This document shows positions 20,690 through 30,733 of a DNA stretch of 64,000 bases, one piece after another. The stretch comes from Chara braunii (Eukaryota; Streptophyta; Charophyceae; Charales; Characeae): NCBI GenBank assembly GCA_003427395.1, contig BFEA01000065.1, positions 547,986 through 611,985 on the forward strand, read 5' to 3'. The position numbers were made by a program, and so were the translations under genes. The stretch's first letter is position 1. The number at the start of each line of letters is the position of its first letter. The notes under the pieces are model-generated. The model worked only from the letters and a program-made list of their open reading frames with translations. It had not been told where the DNA came from and did not search any database.

Positions 20690-20815
20690 GAAGGTGGCAG
20701 GCGGGATTGCAACCCGTAGGACCGCATCAAGACCTTGTGGAAGGTCAACCCATCGATTGCGGGAGCTCTACCGGAGCTCAGGCGGGGTTCTGGAGGCAGA
20801 GAACACTCAGGTATA
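20690..20815 (+). repeat. Conserved head block of the TAAGTT-hairpin element
   Basis: GGCAGGCGGGATTGCAACCC, then GTAGGACCGCATCAAGAC and ATTGCGGGAGCTCT, are almost identical to 49025-49140 and are the best-conserved part between the two element copies. Function unknown. The GGGATTGCAACCC core is partly self-complementary. Confidence 0.85.
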
Positions 20816-21057
20816 AATTCGCTTTACACGTGTGGTCCCATCTCCTTAAAACTATACTATCCTTTGTTATTTTGTGCCGGCAGATATAACTGAGAAAGGT
20901 AGTTTTTTTTGTTTGTTTTGAATTCAGAACATGATCTGAAAGCTAAAATTGACAAGTATGTATGATAAACTCGGTTTATTTGTGTGAATTCAGACAGAAT
21001 GAATGGGGAAAGGTGAGATGAAAGTGTTTTGCATGTGTTTGACCTGGTCAAACCAAG

Positions 21058-22525
21058 GTTGAATCCCTCTAAGTTGAGTGGGTTTAGTGCTGTGTTTTAT
21101 TTATGTTTCTTGGACTGATTGCATGACCTTTTAAGGATCGGACCTATCCTAAGTTGGACGTTTTAGTTACTGTTTATTTTTTGGGGGTTTTGAACAGGAG
21201 GACGGACGCCCTAAGTTGGGAAGGTTCATATTCCTGATGTTTCTTTTTGGGTCCTTAGAGCAGTATTGGGGATATTCTAAGTTGCATGGTCCCAGTTTTG
21301 TGTGTTTTCATTTAAGGGGGGACAAAGGCATAAAACTAAGCGTACCCCTAAGTTGGGGCGGCTTAGTCATAAGCTGTGAATTTAATGATCAACCAAAGTA
21401 TAAAAAGTTTGATACATATATTATATGAACTTATATTATCTGGCAGACTATGCACCCTAAGTTAGGAAAGCCAGTCAGTAAGTCATGTAGGGAAAAAAAA
21501 AAAAAAAAGACAAATAAAGGATATAAAGTGAAGGTAACCCGGACAGATTGAGTGTACCCTTAAGTTATGGCGGTTCAGTCCTATGCTCGTGATAATACAA
21601 AAGAGGCAGACAGTTAGTATAAGACTTCTATATTTTCCCTTCTAAGCACAAGGCATGGTTGGATGTCTCTCTAAGTTGAGTAACTCTGACTATCTGCCTA
21701 AGAAGAAAGGAAGTTATAAATTTTGTGCAAAGTATTTATGGTTGTTTGAACTGTTGTTGCGGAGGCTAAGCGTGCCCCTAAGTTGGGATGGCTTAGTCAT
21801 ACGTCGTTTGTAACTTGTTTTAGGCAGATCGGACGTACCCTTAAGCTAGGGCGGTCTGATCATATTGCCTTATGTATCTTAAATTGTTTAAGCTAACTAG
21901 GCGTATCCCTACGTTGAGACGGTCTAGCGATATGTCATTTCTCATTGATGTTATGTAGGTTGGACGTACCCTTAAGTTAGGGCGGTTCGACCATTCGTCG
22001 TTTGTGTTTGCTTAGCCAGGTTAGGCATACCCCTAAGTTGGGGCAGTCTAATCCTATGCCCTACGTAAACTTCGTTTAAGGCTGACTAGGCATACCCCTA
22101 AGTTGGGGCAGTCTAGTCGTATGCTTCATGTCGTCAGTTAAACAGAAGCAAGGGTTACCCGTAAGTTGGGGCGGTCTGGTTGTATGCTTTATGTTTACAG
22201 TTTATGTTGGGTTGGGCATACCCCTAAGTTGGGGCAGTCTNNNNNNNNNNNNNNNNNNNGCAAGGGTTACCCGTAAGTTGGGGCGGTCTGGTTGTATGCT
22301 TTATGTTTACAGTTTATGTTGGGTTGGGCATACCCCTAAGTTGGGGCAGTCTGGACATACGTTTCAGTCATGTAAGTTAGGCATACCCCTAAGTTGGGAC
22401 AGTCTGGACATACGTTTCAATCATGTAAGCTAGGCATACCCCTAAGTTGGGGTAGTCTAGTTCTGCGTACCTTATTGGCAGGTCAGGCGTACCCCTAAGT
22501 TGGGGCGGTCTGATCATATGTCATA
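21058..22525 (+). repeat. Array 1: 21 hairpin units with conserved TAAGTT loop
   Basis: Units of 53-120 bp each carry a core approximating ACCCCTAAGTTGGGGC. TAAGTT starts at 21070, 21150, 21212, 21278, 21349, 21458, 21561, 21672, 21779, 21973, 22034, 22099, 22162, 22225, 22274, 22337, 22390, 22443 and 22496; variants are TAAGCT at 21842 and TACGTT at 21910. CCCC pairs with GGGG around the loop. Outer arms also pair and change together: CTAAGC with GCTTAG, CTAG with CTAG, TTAG with CTAA, TCAG with CTGA. Spacers are variable. No protein frame runs through. Maintained pairing points to a structured RNA or a DNA cruciform. Confidence 0.88.
22241..22259. other. Assembly gap (19 N) flanked by identical 93-bp copies
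   Basis: 22148-22240 and 22260-22352 are identical over 93 bp, each containing two TAAGTT units. Either the array has a very recent two-unit duplication or the scaffolder placed the same sequence on both sides of a gap. Confidence 0.95.
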
Positions 22526-22796
22526 GAAAAGGGGGTTTATTGAGGGGTATGAGAGTTGAGAGATTAACAAACTACTTGGATCAAACTTATGTGGGATTGA
22601 GAGGGATGTTTGTTTATGCATGTTTGGGGGCACTCGTTTGGGACATCTCTTGATAGCTTAGTCGCTTCAGATGTTCGCCGTGTGCTGGAGCTATAGGAGT
22701 TAGTTCAATTCCTGCATTTTCTGGGTAAATTTATTTTATTTAGTTCAATATCAGCATTTTCTGGGATGAGTTTGTTTTATATTTTCGACTTTGTAT

Positions 22797-23180
22797 AAAA
22801 TTTGGGAAGACACTTCCTACGGGAAGTGATGCCCAATTTTTTGCAAATCTAGAGAGTTAGTTAAATTTTATCTTTTACAAATCCAACCTTTTATCTGAAT
22901 TCATATATGACTTATAAATTTGGGAAGCCTACCTCTCTAAAGGAGATGTTGTCCAAATTTTTACTAATTCAAGGAGTTAAATAAAAATTGGTTTTGTAAA
23001 AGTCATAGTTAATTTTTATCTTGTAATGAGCGTTGTATAAATCTTGGGAAAACACTTTCTTACGGGAAGCGCTGCCAAAATTTTTTGTATTTTAGAGGAG
23101 TTAGGATATTTTAGAACTTGAGAATTCGACACTCTGCCCTCGTTTAGGGGATATACTGCCAAAATTTCTAACATTTTTAC
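22797..23180 (+). repeat. Second hairpin series (GGGAAG...CGGGAAG...GCTGCC), copy 1
   Basis: Four units about 85-125 bp apart (near 22797, 22917, 23040 and 23125) have the form AATTTGGGAAG, then CACTTCCTACGGGAAGTG, then TGCCCAATTTTT. CACTTCC pairs with GGAAGTG and the outer AAATTTGGG pairs with CCAAATTT. Five further units occur at 50.65-51.20 kb and two related ones at 26.73-26.95 kb. Confidence 0.82.
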
Positions 23181-23832
23181 AAACATCAGAGGCTAGTTAG
23201 GAAGGTAGGTTTATTTTATGATTATTCAAGCAAGACTTGGGTACTAGCCTGTGCTGCATTGCAGGTCACCTTTATTCAAATTGATTCAAGGTTTGGACTA
23301 GTATCAACTTTGATCCCACGAGGATCATCTTTTGTTATCACTGATAACAGATCGGTTGCCAATTCGTCGGTTTTCGACTTAACTGCAGTCTACTTTTGTT
23401 ACTTAACCTAAAGGCCTTAACCCTGTAGTTTGATTTGTTGTGTTTTTACCCGGACCTTATTTGAATGGCCATTTAATAAAGATGTTGAATATTTTATTTT
23501 GAGATTTGCACAAAGAGTGAGGTTTGTATGACTAAAGTGGGGGGTGTGAGCGCAAAGAATGGTTGAAGTTAATCCCATGTAGTGCATGAACTTTTGGTTG
23601 AATCTTTGATGTGATTACAAGTATGTTTGGTGGTTCAGATTTTGAATTTAACTGTCTGCGATCATTTTAGTCGGTGAAACTCCGACGAAACAGTTTGTCA
23701 CAGCCCCTCGTTTGTTGTCCTCTTCTCCCTCTCTGCCTACGGTTTACCGGGCAGTTCTATTTGACGATATATATGGCTGAAAGGAGTCTTATTGTGATTG
23801 TGAGAAGTGATCGTGACATATTTATAACCCTT

Positions 23833-23862
23833 TATATATATATATATATGTATATACGCGTT
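23833..23862. repeat. (TA)n microsatellite
   Basis: A short TATATA run within the element. The equivalent place in copy 2 (about 51870-51895) is also TA-rich, so it predates the divergence of the copies. Confidence 0.8.
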
Positions 23863-23959
23863 AGGTGTTCGCGTAACCTATTGTGACCGCGCGCAAGGGT
23901 TAAACAGAGTATGCGTTTGAGAGAAAAGGGGGATCTATTTTTATCCTTTGCTTTTTATG

Positions 23960-24180
23960 GTCTATAAAGTTAGACGTTGTAGTCCGTGGCAACTGTCAAA
24001 GTCAAACTCCTTGAATTCTCTCCAAGGCTTGAATGGTGGAGCTGGTCTCCAAGACAATAAGAAACGATTGTCACCACAAGTATAAACCTGTGTACCACCC
24101 ACTCTCCGCAGAGTGTCGAAGAGGGTGTGGTTCTCAATCGCACTTGGTGGTTGTCTAACATTGCCGGAGCAGAAACCCTT
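23960..24180 (+). repeat. LTR-like end block of element copy 1
   Basis: TAGTCCGTGGCAACTGTCAA and GAAGAGGGTGTGGT match 52625-52770 (TAGTCCGTGGCAGCCGTCAA, GAAGAGGGTGTGGT). A purine run, GAGAAAAGGGGGA, lies about 50 bp upstream (about 23919-23932) and could be a polypurine tract. This suggests that the element ends where an LTR begins; the exact boundary is unresolved. Confidence 0.55.
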
Positions 24181-24240
24181 ATAAGGGTATCTACGCAGAT
24201 TTTTCAATATCAGACATTGTCCGACTTTTTCGTTGAATCG

Positions 24241-24960
24241 AAGGATTGAATGAGATTAACGTCTACTAAAAGTTTATTTAGACTAGTCTATGACCGAGAA
24301 AACTAAACGTTCTTCTGCACATAATGGAAATAATCGGCAGTATGATCGGTCAGAAGCGGCTCCTGATAGGGTCACAGAAGCACACGGTCGTGGGAACGCT
24401 TAAGCTAAGACCCATCGTACCTAAATAATGATGCGCGGCTTAGCAGCCACGCGATTCAGGGCTAGAAAGGCCGAAAAATTAACAGACCAGGGGTGCGGCG
24501 ACGGATAGAAGGAGTAATACGGCCAAAGTGCCGTGTCATTCTAAAAGGACGGACGGTCAGGGGTCCGAAACCAAATCTACGACCAAAGGAGTGGATTGTC
24601 GGGCCTACTAGACCAAGCCCAGCCGGGTGGATGGCATAGCGAATGCCTTTGGAGGGTATAGGCGGACTGCATCTGCCCAGGCCAGGGGAAGGCAGGACCG
24701 CGCCTGCCTAGGCCAGAGAATAGACAGCCTACTGGGGCGCAACCCTTCAAATAGAAGGATGGCGGGGATAACTCTTCTGATAGGAGCTAGCCCAGTAGGT
24801 ACCGCATTGAACTTTCACCCAATGGATGCTGGGATCAAGCCCGTCGACACATTAACTGGGCTAGTTCCTTTTTGGATCAGCCACCGAACAAGCATGAAGC
24901 ACGACCATTTTCGGTTCCAAGATCGTCAGATCTCACGGCCGAAAATGGTCGCGTGACCAC
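24241..24960. other. No gene; one inverted repeat
   Basis: No coding family recognised. GACCATTTTCGG (about 24902-24913) and CCGAAAATGGTC (about 24939-24950) form a perfect 12-bp inverted repeat just before the U6 fragment. Confidence 0.5.
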
Positions 24961-25018
24961 AACATGACTCCTGCGCAAGGATGACACGCATAAATCGAGA
25001 AATGGCAAAAAAAAAAAT
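24961..25018 (+). pseudogene. 5'-truncated U6 snRNA retropseudogene with poly(A)
   Basis: CATGACTCCTGCGCAAGGAT followed by GACACGCATAAATCGAGAAA and TGG reproduces the 3' half of plant U6 with about one mismatch, then a 12-base A-run. 5' truncation plus a poly(A) tail is typical of LINE-mobilised RNA. It is the least diverged U6 sequence in the window. Confidence 0.88.
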
Positions 25019-25110
25019 TGATTCCCCCGAAGGGAATCGAACTCGGGTCTGAATTCCAACAATTCACGAGGGGGGGGAATGCCAACTAAGCTGACGCAGG
25101 CCACTGTGGC
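25019..25110 (-). repeat. tRNA-like sequence (minus strand)
   Basis: On the minus strand: CAGCTTAGTTGGCA (A-box), an anticodon-like arm TGAAT-loop-ATTCA, CCGAGTTCGATTCCC (a good B-box), then a T-run that could end pol III transcription. The acceptor stem does not pair clearly and loop position 33 is G instead of T, so I call it tRNA-like and not a tRNA gene. Confidence 0.6.
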
Positions 25111-25130
25111 CGTTGGCTTATACCAACGGC
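25109..25130. repeat. Perfect 8-bp stem-loop
   Basis: GCCGTTGG and CCAACGGC flank a CTTATA loop. A T/A-rich linker follows. It opens the hairpin-dense region that continues to 26.4 kb. Confidence 0.8.
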
Positions 25131-25262
25131 ATTTCTATTGAAAAAAAAATAAAAAATAAAAATAGACAACCATATGGCCCTTGAAGATGTGGCCGGGGTA
25201 TACAGTCCCCAAGGAAGACAGCAGGCTGTCATTTGAAACTAGACAACCGTTTTCCTTCCAGG

Positions 25263-25425
25263 TATTGCGCCCATTGAAACGGGTTGCAACGACATTTCTT
25301 TGTTTTCTTTTTTTTTGTTCTTAGATTTTCTTTAGATTCTTTATTTCAGATTTTTTAGATTTTGTTTTATAATTTCTTTAAAAAAAAAAATCCCTACGTA
25401 TTGCGCCCATTGAAACGGGTTGCAA
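25263..25425. repeat. 27-bp direct repeats flanking a T-rich 109-bp segment
   Basis: The same 27-bp sequence starting TATTGCGCCCATTGAAACGG occurs at 25263-25289 and 25399-25425 without a mismatch. The segment between is almost pure T/A. The repeat is too long for an ordinary target-site duplication. Confidence 0.85.
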
Positions 25426-25625
25426 AACTTTTTGCTTGACTGTTTCCTCGGACTTTCACAGACTCATCAGGGGGTTGCAACCCCGACAGCCTATAGGATG
25501 AGCAAAACCGAATGAATCTACCCTATAACGTGGAAGGGTACACTGCCGCGGCACGATGTGCAAGGTAAGTTTTTCTTTTTTAAGTTTTGTTATTATTAAA
25601 TTTTATTTTGAGTTTTTATTTTTCC

Positions 25626-26391
25626 CCCTTCCCCGTTCGTAACCGTTGAGGCGTGACTAATAGGAAAAACGGGGAAGGGCTGAAAAGAACGAGGTTGTTG
25701 CCTCGAGGAAAGAAAAAACAGTGTTTTCAGACTATGTGGGAGCAGGACAAACTCCCCACTTAGAAGTCACGAATATTTGTGGCCTCGAGATCCTGAATCT
25801 CGCGGTTCATGACGCGCGCGTGAGAATGGAACTGTGGGGGTTGGTTGGAGGGAGGGAGAGGAAAACAAGGGAGTTGGGAGGAGGAGGTCGTACTCCTTCC
25901 AACCTGCCAACTGTCCTCCTCGTTTTCAGGGGAGGGCAGGAAAAAGTAAGGTTTAAATTAGTTTTAATTTTTTTTTTTTTTAGTTTGTTTCTTATTTTTT
26001 CTTATGAGGACACTTGTCCTCACGTGGTGCTAGAGGTAACTGTCAGGCTCCCGTTTTTAGAGAGAGCCTGGAAATTGAGGGGTCATAGAGGAAAAGGCTA
26101 AGTACAATATTTTCCCCGATGTATCTGCCCTCGAAAAAGGGTCCAGATACATCAAACTGAAAGAGGTTGTATCTTTCTAACCCCTTATCGGAAAAAAAAA
26201 AAAAAAAACATCTTTGGAAATGGCAGAAGCCCAACTATCTCGTGAAATTCCGAGATAGCTGGGGAAAAAAAAAAGAAAAAGAAGAAGAGGGCAGTTAAAG
26301 GAACTGCCCTCACTAAGGTCACTAAGGTTGTGGCTGAGGTGCGACCTCAGTTAGCCCTGGATCTTGGCAAGATCAAGGGCTCACTGTGAGC
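25626..26391. repeat. Run of at least ten distinct short stem-loops
   Basis: Perfect or near-perfect inverted repeats follow one another: CCCTTCCCCGTT/AACGGGGAAGGG (25626, 25668); GAGGACACTTGTCCTC (about 26006); CAGGCTC/GAGCCTG (about 26043); GATGTATCTG/CAGATACATC with an inner CCCT/AGGG (26118-26153); GAAAGA/TCTTTC (26158); CTATCTCG/CGAGATAG (about 26235); AGGGCAGTT/AACTGCCCT (about 26288); CTGAGGT/ACCTCAG (about 26333); AGCCCT/AGGGCT with inner GATCTT/AAGATC (about 26352); GGGCTCA/TGAGCCC (about 26374). Their sequences differ, so this is not one tandem repeat. T-rich or A-rich linkers separate them. Confidence 0.75.
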
Positions 26392-26725
26392 CCGCGATTT
26401 TGCCTGGGGGCTGGAATGACGTTCAGCCATCCTTAACCACTATAAAACAGGCAGTTGTCCCCCAGCTACCACATAAAGCACTCGTGATGCCAGTGTGTGA
26501 CGAACACACTTGAGTGTTGCTGGCTGTTGGAGGTGCTGCCTGAGGCAACGTGGGAGGAGGCTGAAGTTCTGTAGAGGAGCGTGAGGAGAGGGGTTGGGCA
26601 GCCATAGCCAAGGCAGGGTGCACTCTGCTCCCCTCCCCTCTGACTGGTGTTGGTCCCACAGGACTGACCCAGGGACGCTGCAGGACTACGGCGGTGTGGC
26701 ACGGCGGAATTTGGGGTCTGGGGTC
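26392..26725. other. No gene seen
   Basis: Frames on the minus strand are Pro/Ser/Thr-rich without motifs. No repeat recognised. Confidence 0.4.
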
Positions 26726-26732
26726 CAAATTT

Positions 26733-26945
26733 TATTAATTTTGGCCAGCCATTTTTCCCACGTTAGTGGGGAGATGCTGCCAAAATTTTACCACAGAGGG
26801 TAAGCGGTGGTAAGGTTGTTGGCGGTAGTACCGACAGACCAGGTTTACGACAAGCTGTTTTTCTACTTTTGGGGGGAGGTGCTGCCGAATATTTTTAGCA
26901 CCAACGACAATAATTTTGGCAGCGTTGTGCTGCCAAAATTCAAGA
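26733..26945 (+). repeat. Two degenerate members of the second hairpin family
   Basis: AATTTTGGCCAGCC, then TTCCCACGTTAGTGGGGA, then TGCTGCCAAAATTTT (26733-26790), and a second unit at 26862-26945 ending GTGCTGCCAAAATTC, share the GCTGCCAAAATTT end and the inverted arms of the series at 22.8 and 50.7 kb. Confidence 0.65.
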
Positions 26946-28780
26946 CCGTCAGGGTGAACCAGGTGGAAGCGAGGTATTGGCCGTCGACAACGACATCATT
27001 AATTGCCGCTTTTGAGTGAAAATCAGTAGGGTAGTGACATTTGTTTTTTTCTTTTTCTGCATCAACAAAAAGGTGGGATGTCGTGTGTTGTCCAGGTCGG
27101 ACCAGTGGGACCGGTGGGACTCGCGAGAGGAACAGGCGGTACTGGCAAGGGGAGAGTGGTCCTTTATTTTCTTGTAAGAACCAAAGGAGGTTGTATTGAG
27201 TAGCGACATCAACAGGAAGTGAAAAGGAAGGACGTGGGACTACCCGAGACCACCTGACACTAGTGGGCATCGCCGAGAACCGCTCGGTACTAGTTGGTAC
27301 CAACGTGGACCACTTAGAATTATTTGGCACAAACGTGGGACCACCTGAAGCTAAGTGAGACTCATGGGACTTGCCGCCTTCACGTCTGGGACTGCCGCAA
27401 GAAATGTTAGTGAGTCGGGTGTCGACCGGGACTAGTAAACTGCGCAATTATATATGAAGCAACAGTTTCTTCGATGAGGCACGCCGGTTATTTCGATTCT
27501 TTTACTTAAACGAGGTCGCGGTCAAACTTTCGCTACTCAAGGTCAGTGGTTGATACGGATGCCTCACACCTGTGTGCACCTTCACGCTGTATGACCATTC
27601 TCTTTTTTTGGGTACTCGGACAATGGTTGAAAGGAAAAAAAGTGTTATGGGGCATGTTTATGTGGGACTCTGGGTCTGACTTGGGCGATGCGTTCGTGTT
27701 TGAACTTGTTATACGTTGACGTTGCCTTGCATGCAGGTGTGTGAAAATATAAAAATGTTGAGAAGGAAACTAAAGTTTGTTGATTGAAATTGTGAAAACG
27801 TTAAATGTTTTCTTATACCTTTTCTTTATGATGTCTTCACTTGTCTGATAAAGTAACGATCAACCTATGGATGGGGAAAAGTAACCGGGGTCGAGAAAGG
27901 AATGCGGGACATAAAGGAAAGAGGAATATGAATAAATTTAGTTATCCCTGATGATTACTCATTCTATCCCGAATGACCTTATCTCCCTGTACCTGTTCAA
28001 ATGATTCTCATTCTTTATCCCCTCTGACTCTTTTTCGTCCAAGTTACCTTGAGTTTAGAAAACAAGAACATTTAAAACCTATTTGCGGTAAACACATTCT
28101 CTTTCTTCAGGAAGCATTTGGGGCAGGGGTTCGTTGCTTTAGGAGTCGACCATGTTATAGACCCAGAGTGGAGCGTTCTACGGGGGGGTACTTTGCCGAT
28201 TCGGTGGAGATCTGAGATCCGAGTTTTGTGCTCGGGTGAGGGGAAGGAGTAGCTCAGACCACTTCCTAGAAGGAGAGGCATGCAATACTTCAAGCAATGA
28301 CCCTGATCAAGGATCATCCGCAAAGCAGTCTGTCATTCAAAAAGATTGAGAACGTATGAATGCGTGTGTGTGCGCGTCTAATCTTAGGTCGATGGTAGGA
28401 TGAAAAAAATAACTTCGGCAGCGTATCTCATCAAGTCAAAACGGAGGTTGTCCGACTACTTTGTTGGCTGCATCTATGTTATTGTCGGAAATCAACTCCT
28501 CGTTGGCTTAGTATGATATTTTGTTTCATAAAGTCTGACTCGAGGTGGTTGAATTTTATTTTGATCTTGTGTTCATTAGATGTAACATATGATGATTTGA
28601 ATTCTTTCAGACTGGATATATATTCTAGTCGACTACGATCGACTATTTTTTATGTAACTATGTGTGGATGTTATAGTTTTTTTTTTTACAGATGTCTAAA
28701 GGGACTAGGATATTGTGGGTTTTACGCTTGGTTGAGACCATCCTAATCGATTGGTGTACGCTTCGTTCTTAGAAGATCGG
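26946..28780. other. Non-coding; degenerate GGGACTxxC-type repeats at 27.2-27.43 kb
   Basis: At about 27230-27430 short phrases recur loosely (GGGACTACC, GACCACCTGA, GGTACTAGTTGGTACC), suggesting an eroded minisatellite. The remainder, including 27.4-28.8 kb, has no recognisable gene or repeat. Confidence 0.4.
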
Positions 28781-29085
28781 CGACCAAAAGGATGAATGGC
28801 GTCCGAGTTCAATAGGCATTTTAACCGCTCGTTCCTATACTACAGCGAGCAAGCAAATGTCCTCGACTGACCTACCTCTGCAAGTGCATGTAAAAGCTTT
28901 CTCACGTAGGTCAGTAGCTCGATAGGGATACACCCCTAAGGGTGGTGACAACCCCTTGGGGACCGCACGTAACCCCTATGTTACAACGAACGGAAACGTC
29001 CTCGACCGGGCCACCTTTGCGACTGCGTACAAAACATTTTCGCGCGTGGTTCGGTAGCTCGGTGTTGGACGGCCAAAGTCGGGCG
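28781..29085 (+). repeat. LTR-like fragments related to the 53.2-53.5 kb LTR
   Basis: Two successive partial copies: CTATACTACAGCGAGCAAG to GTAGCTCGATAGGG, and CCCCTATGTTACAACGAACG to GGTAGCTCGG. Both match 53215-53310 (CCCCTATGCTACAGCGAACG, TGGTAGCTCGG). They are likely truncated solo-LTR pieces. Confidence 0.6.
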
Positions 29086-30733
29086 GTCACTCAAAGTGGG
29101 ACAATTTGAAGAGTTGATTGATCAGACAATGGGAATTTGAGGGTTAGTGTTAAGGGACGAGCGGTAAAAAAATAGAGCACCTAGGTTGACCCATATTTTT
29201 CGCCCCGTCTCTTGTTGAAACTAACCCTACTTTTATGCAGATGAATATACTAATTTATCCCACCCTTGACACCGCTACCATCGACTTATTTTCCTTTGAT
29301 TTCTATTCCCTCCATACTCGGTCGCGGGCGCGGGCGCAAACCCCTGCCTAAGCGTTTTCACGTGGTCGAGTCAACGACGAAAGTTTATTTATTTTACGCG
29401 GATTAAAAATTAAAAAAAAAAAACACGATAAAAAAAACCTAAGATTTTATGAATTTCTTTGATGCTCCGTTTTTTTTTTTTCCGGATAACGTCCCTCCCC
29501 ATCGTTGAACCGATTTTGGCCCCTTTTGATAGGCCCATTGTGACCCTTGATTTTTTGTGTGCGTTTGACCTCGGATTTTTTTTTTTTTTATGAGCTTGTC
29601 GAGTGTTTCGTGAGATTTAGTTATTTTGGAGATTTTTGTTGACATCGCGTTGTGCTACTAGTCGGGGAGGCTTCGACTGTGGTGTGGTGATACGAATCTC
29701 TTTTATAGTAATGTTGAACTTACCAGTTTGGTTTACGACTTCGACGGTTTGACACTCGGTATCATGTGATCGGCGGGATCATGAAACGCTTGGCCGCCCA
29801 ACAGATTGAAGATGGCACAGTCACAACCAAGTACGAGGTTTTTGGTTTGTGATGAGCAACCTGCTGCATGAGATGCTTTGGCTGGTTCGGTATTGGTGGC
29901 CCCTTAGTTGTGTTATATGACAGCGTCCTCAACATTGAGCTTCAATGCCCTTGTTCGTGGCATGGGTCCAAAAATGAGGGGTTTGTTCCTGCTGCTCTAA
30001 TTGGACTCTACTCATTGGACGGTTGGAACTCGGTGACCGGTCTGACATGTGGGTCGGACGGTGATATTGGGCCAATGTTGTGGCTTGGTACCAAAGTCTT
30101 CAGCCTCAAGACCAGCAGTGACACTCTTCGCCCCATTGTCAGTATTGGTGAAACCAGACCCAAGGGTGCAGTCGTTGGGGTACCGTTGGTTCGGGCCTGT
30201 CGCTCAGTGTAGTTGTGGTACCAGTTCCTTTCCGGATGGGACCAGGCCGTGTGCATTGGTGCATGTGTGCCAGTCCAAAGGGCTGCATGGAAAGCTGTCA
30301 GCGGACGCCTATACATTGAAGACTCTGAACTTCGAAGGCCCAGTTCGCCAAGGGCGAATGACCGAGCACGTGGTGTACACAGCCCACAGGAAAGGGAAGA
30401 GAAGCAAGCATGACGCGAGAGGGGAGAGACGCGCATTAGGGTGATGACGGCGCCCAAGTTGTACGTCGCCCACCAGGGTGGCACAAACGGGGGGGCATTC
30501 GGGGATTGAAGTAACCAGGGCGAATGCTGCTCGTTGGTGCAGGGGCGCGTGTAACCGTCTCGCAAGCTGCTACCTGTGCAAGATTGCAGGCAGTTGGGGG
30601 TGGCAATACACGAGCACACACGTTTGTTTTCAGAGGACGAATCGAAATTGAATCCGGAACTACAAAATATGCTACCCACGTAACCAAAGAGGGACTTGAT
30701 TCCTCGTGAAAGGAGAGAATCAGATGGCGTGCG
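29086..30733. other. No recognised gene
   Basis: T-rich tracts lie at 29410-29600. At 29882 GGTTCGGTATTGGT matches the unit of the 38.9-39.2 kb repeat. The 251-codon minus frame at 30.0-30.8 kb overlaps a plus frame and has no domain resemblance; I do not support it as a gene. Confidence 0.4.

Larger units (their letters stand above)
20540..24240 (+). mobile_element. Large non-coding repeat element, copy 1 (TAAGTT-hairpin element)
   Basis: A 3.7-kb unit without ORFs whose successive blocks all recur in the same order at 48.88-52.75 kb: a head block (20.54-20.82), a TAAGTT hairpin array (21.06-22.52), a second hairpin series (22.80-23.18), a block with ATCGGTTGCC (23.33-23.45), a (TA)n site (about 23.84), and a GTAGTCCGTGGCA block (23.97-24.17). 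Conserved order over kilobases implies a mobile or segmentally duplicated unit. A long non-coding 3' region of an LTR retroelement is my best guess, since the last block also occurs in the LTR-like sequence before the gypsy 2 PBS. Confidence 0.75.

Noticed and set aside
21058-22525. CRISPR-like array
   Set aside because: Repeats are imperfect, spacers are homologous between units and between arrays, no cas genes are present, and the context is a eukaryotic retroelement-rich region.
25019-25110. Functional tRNA gene on the minus strand
   Set aside because: Good A- and B-boxes, but the acceptor stem does not pair and loop position 33 is not T.
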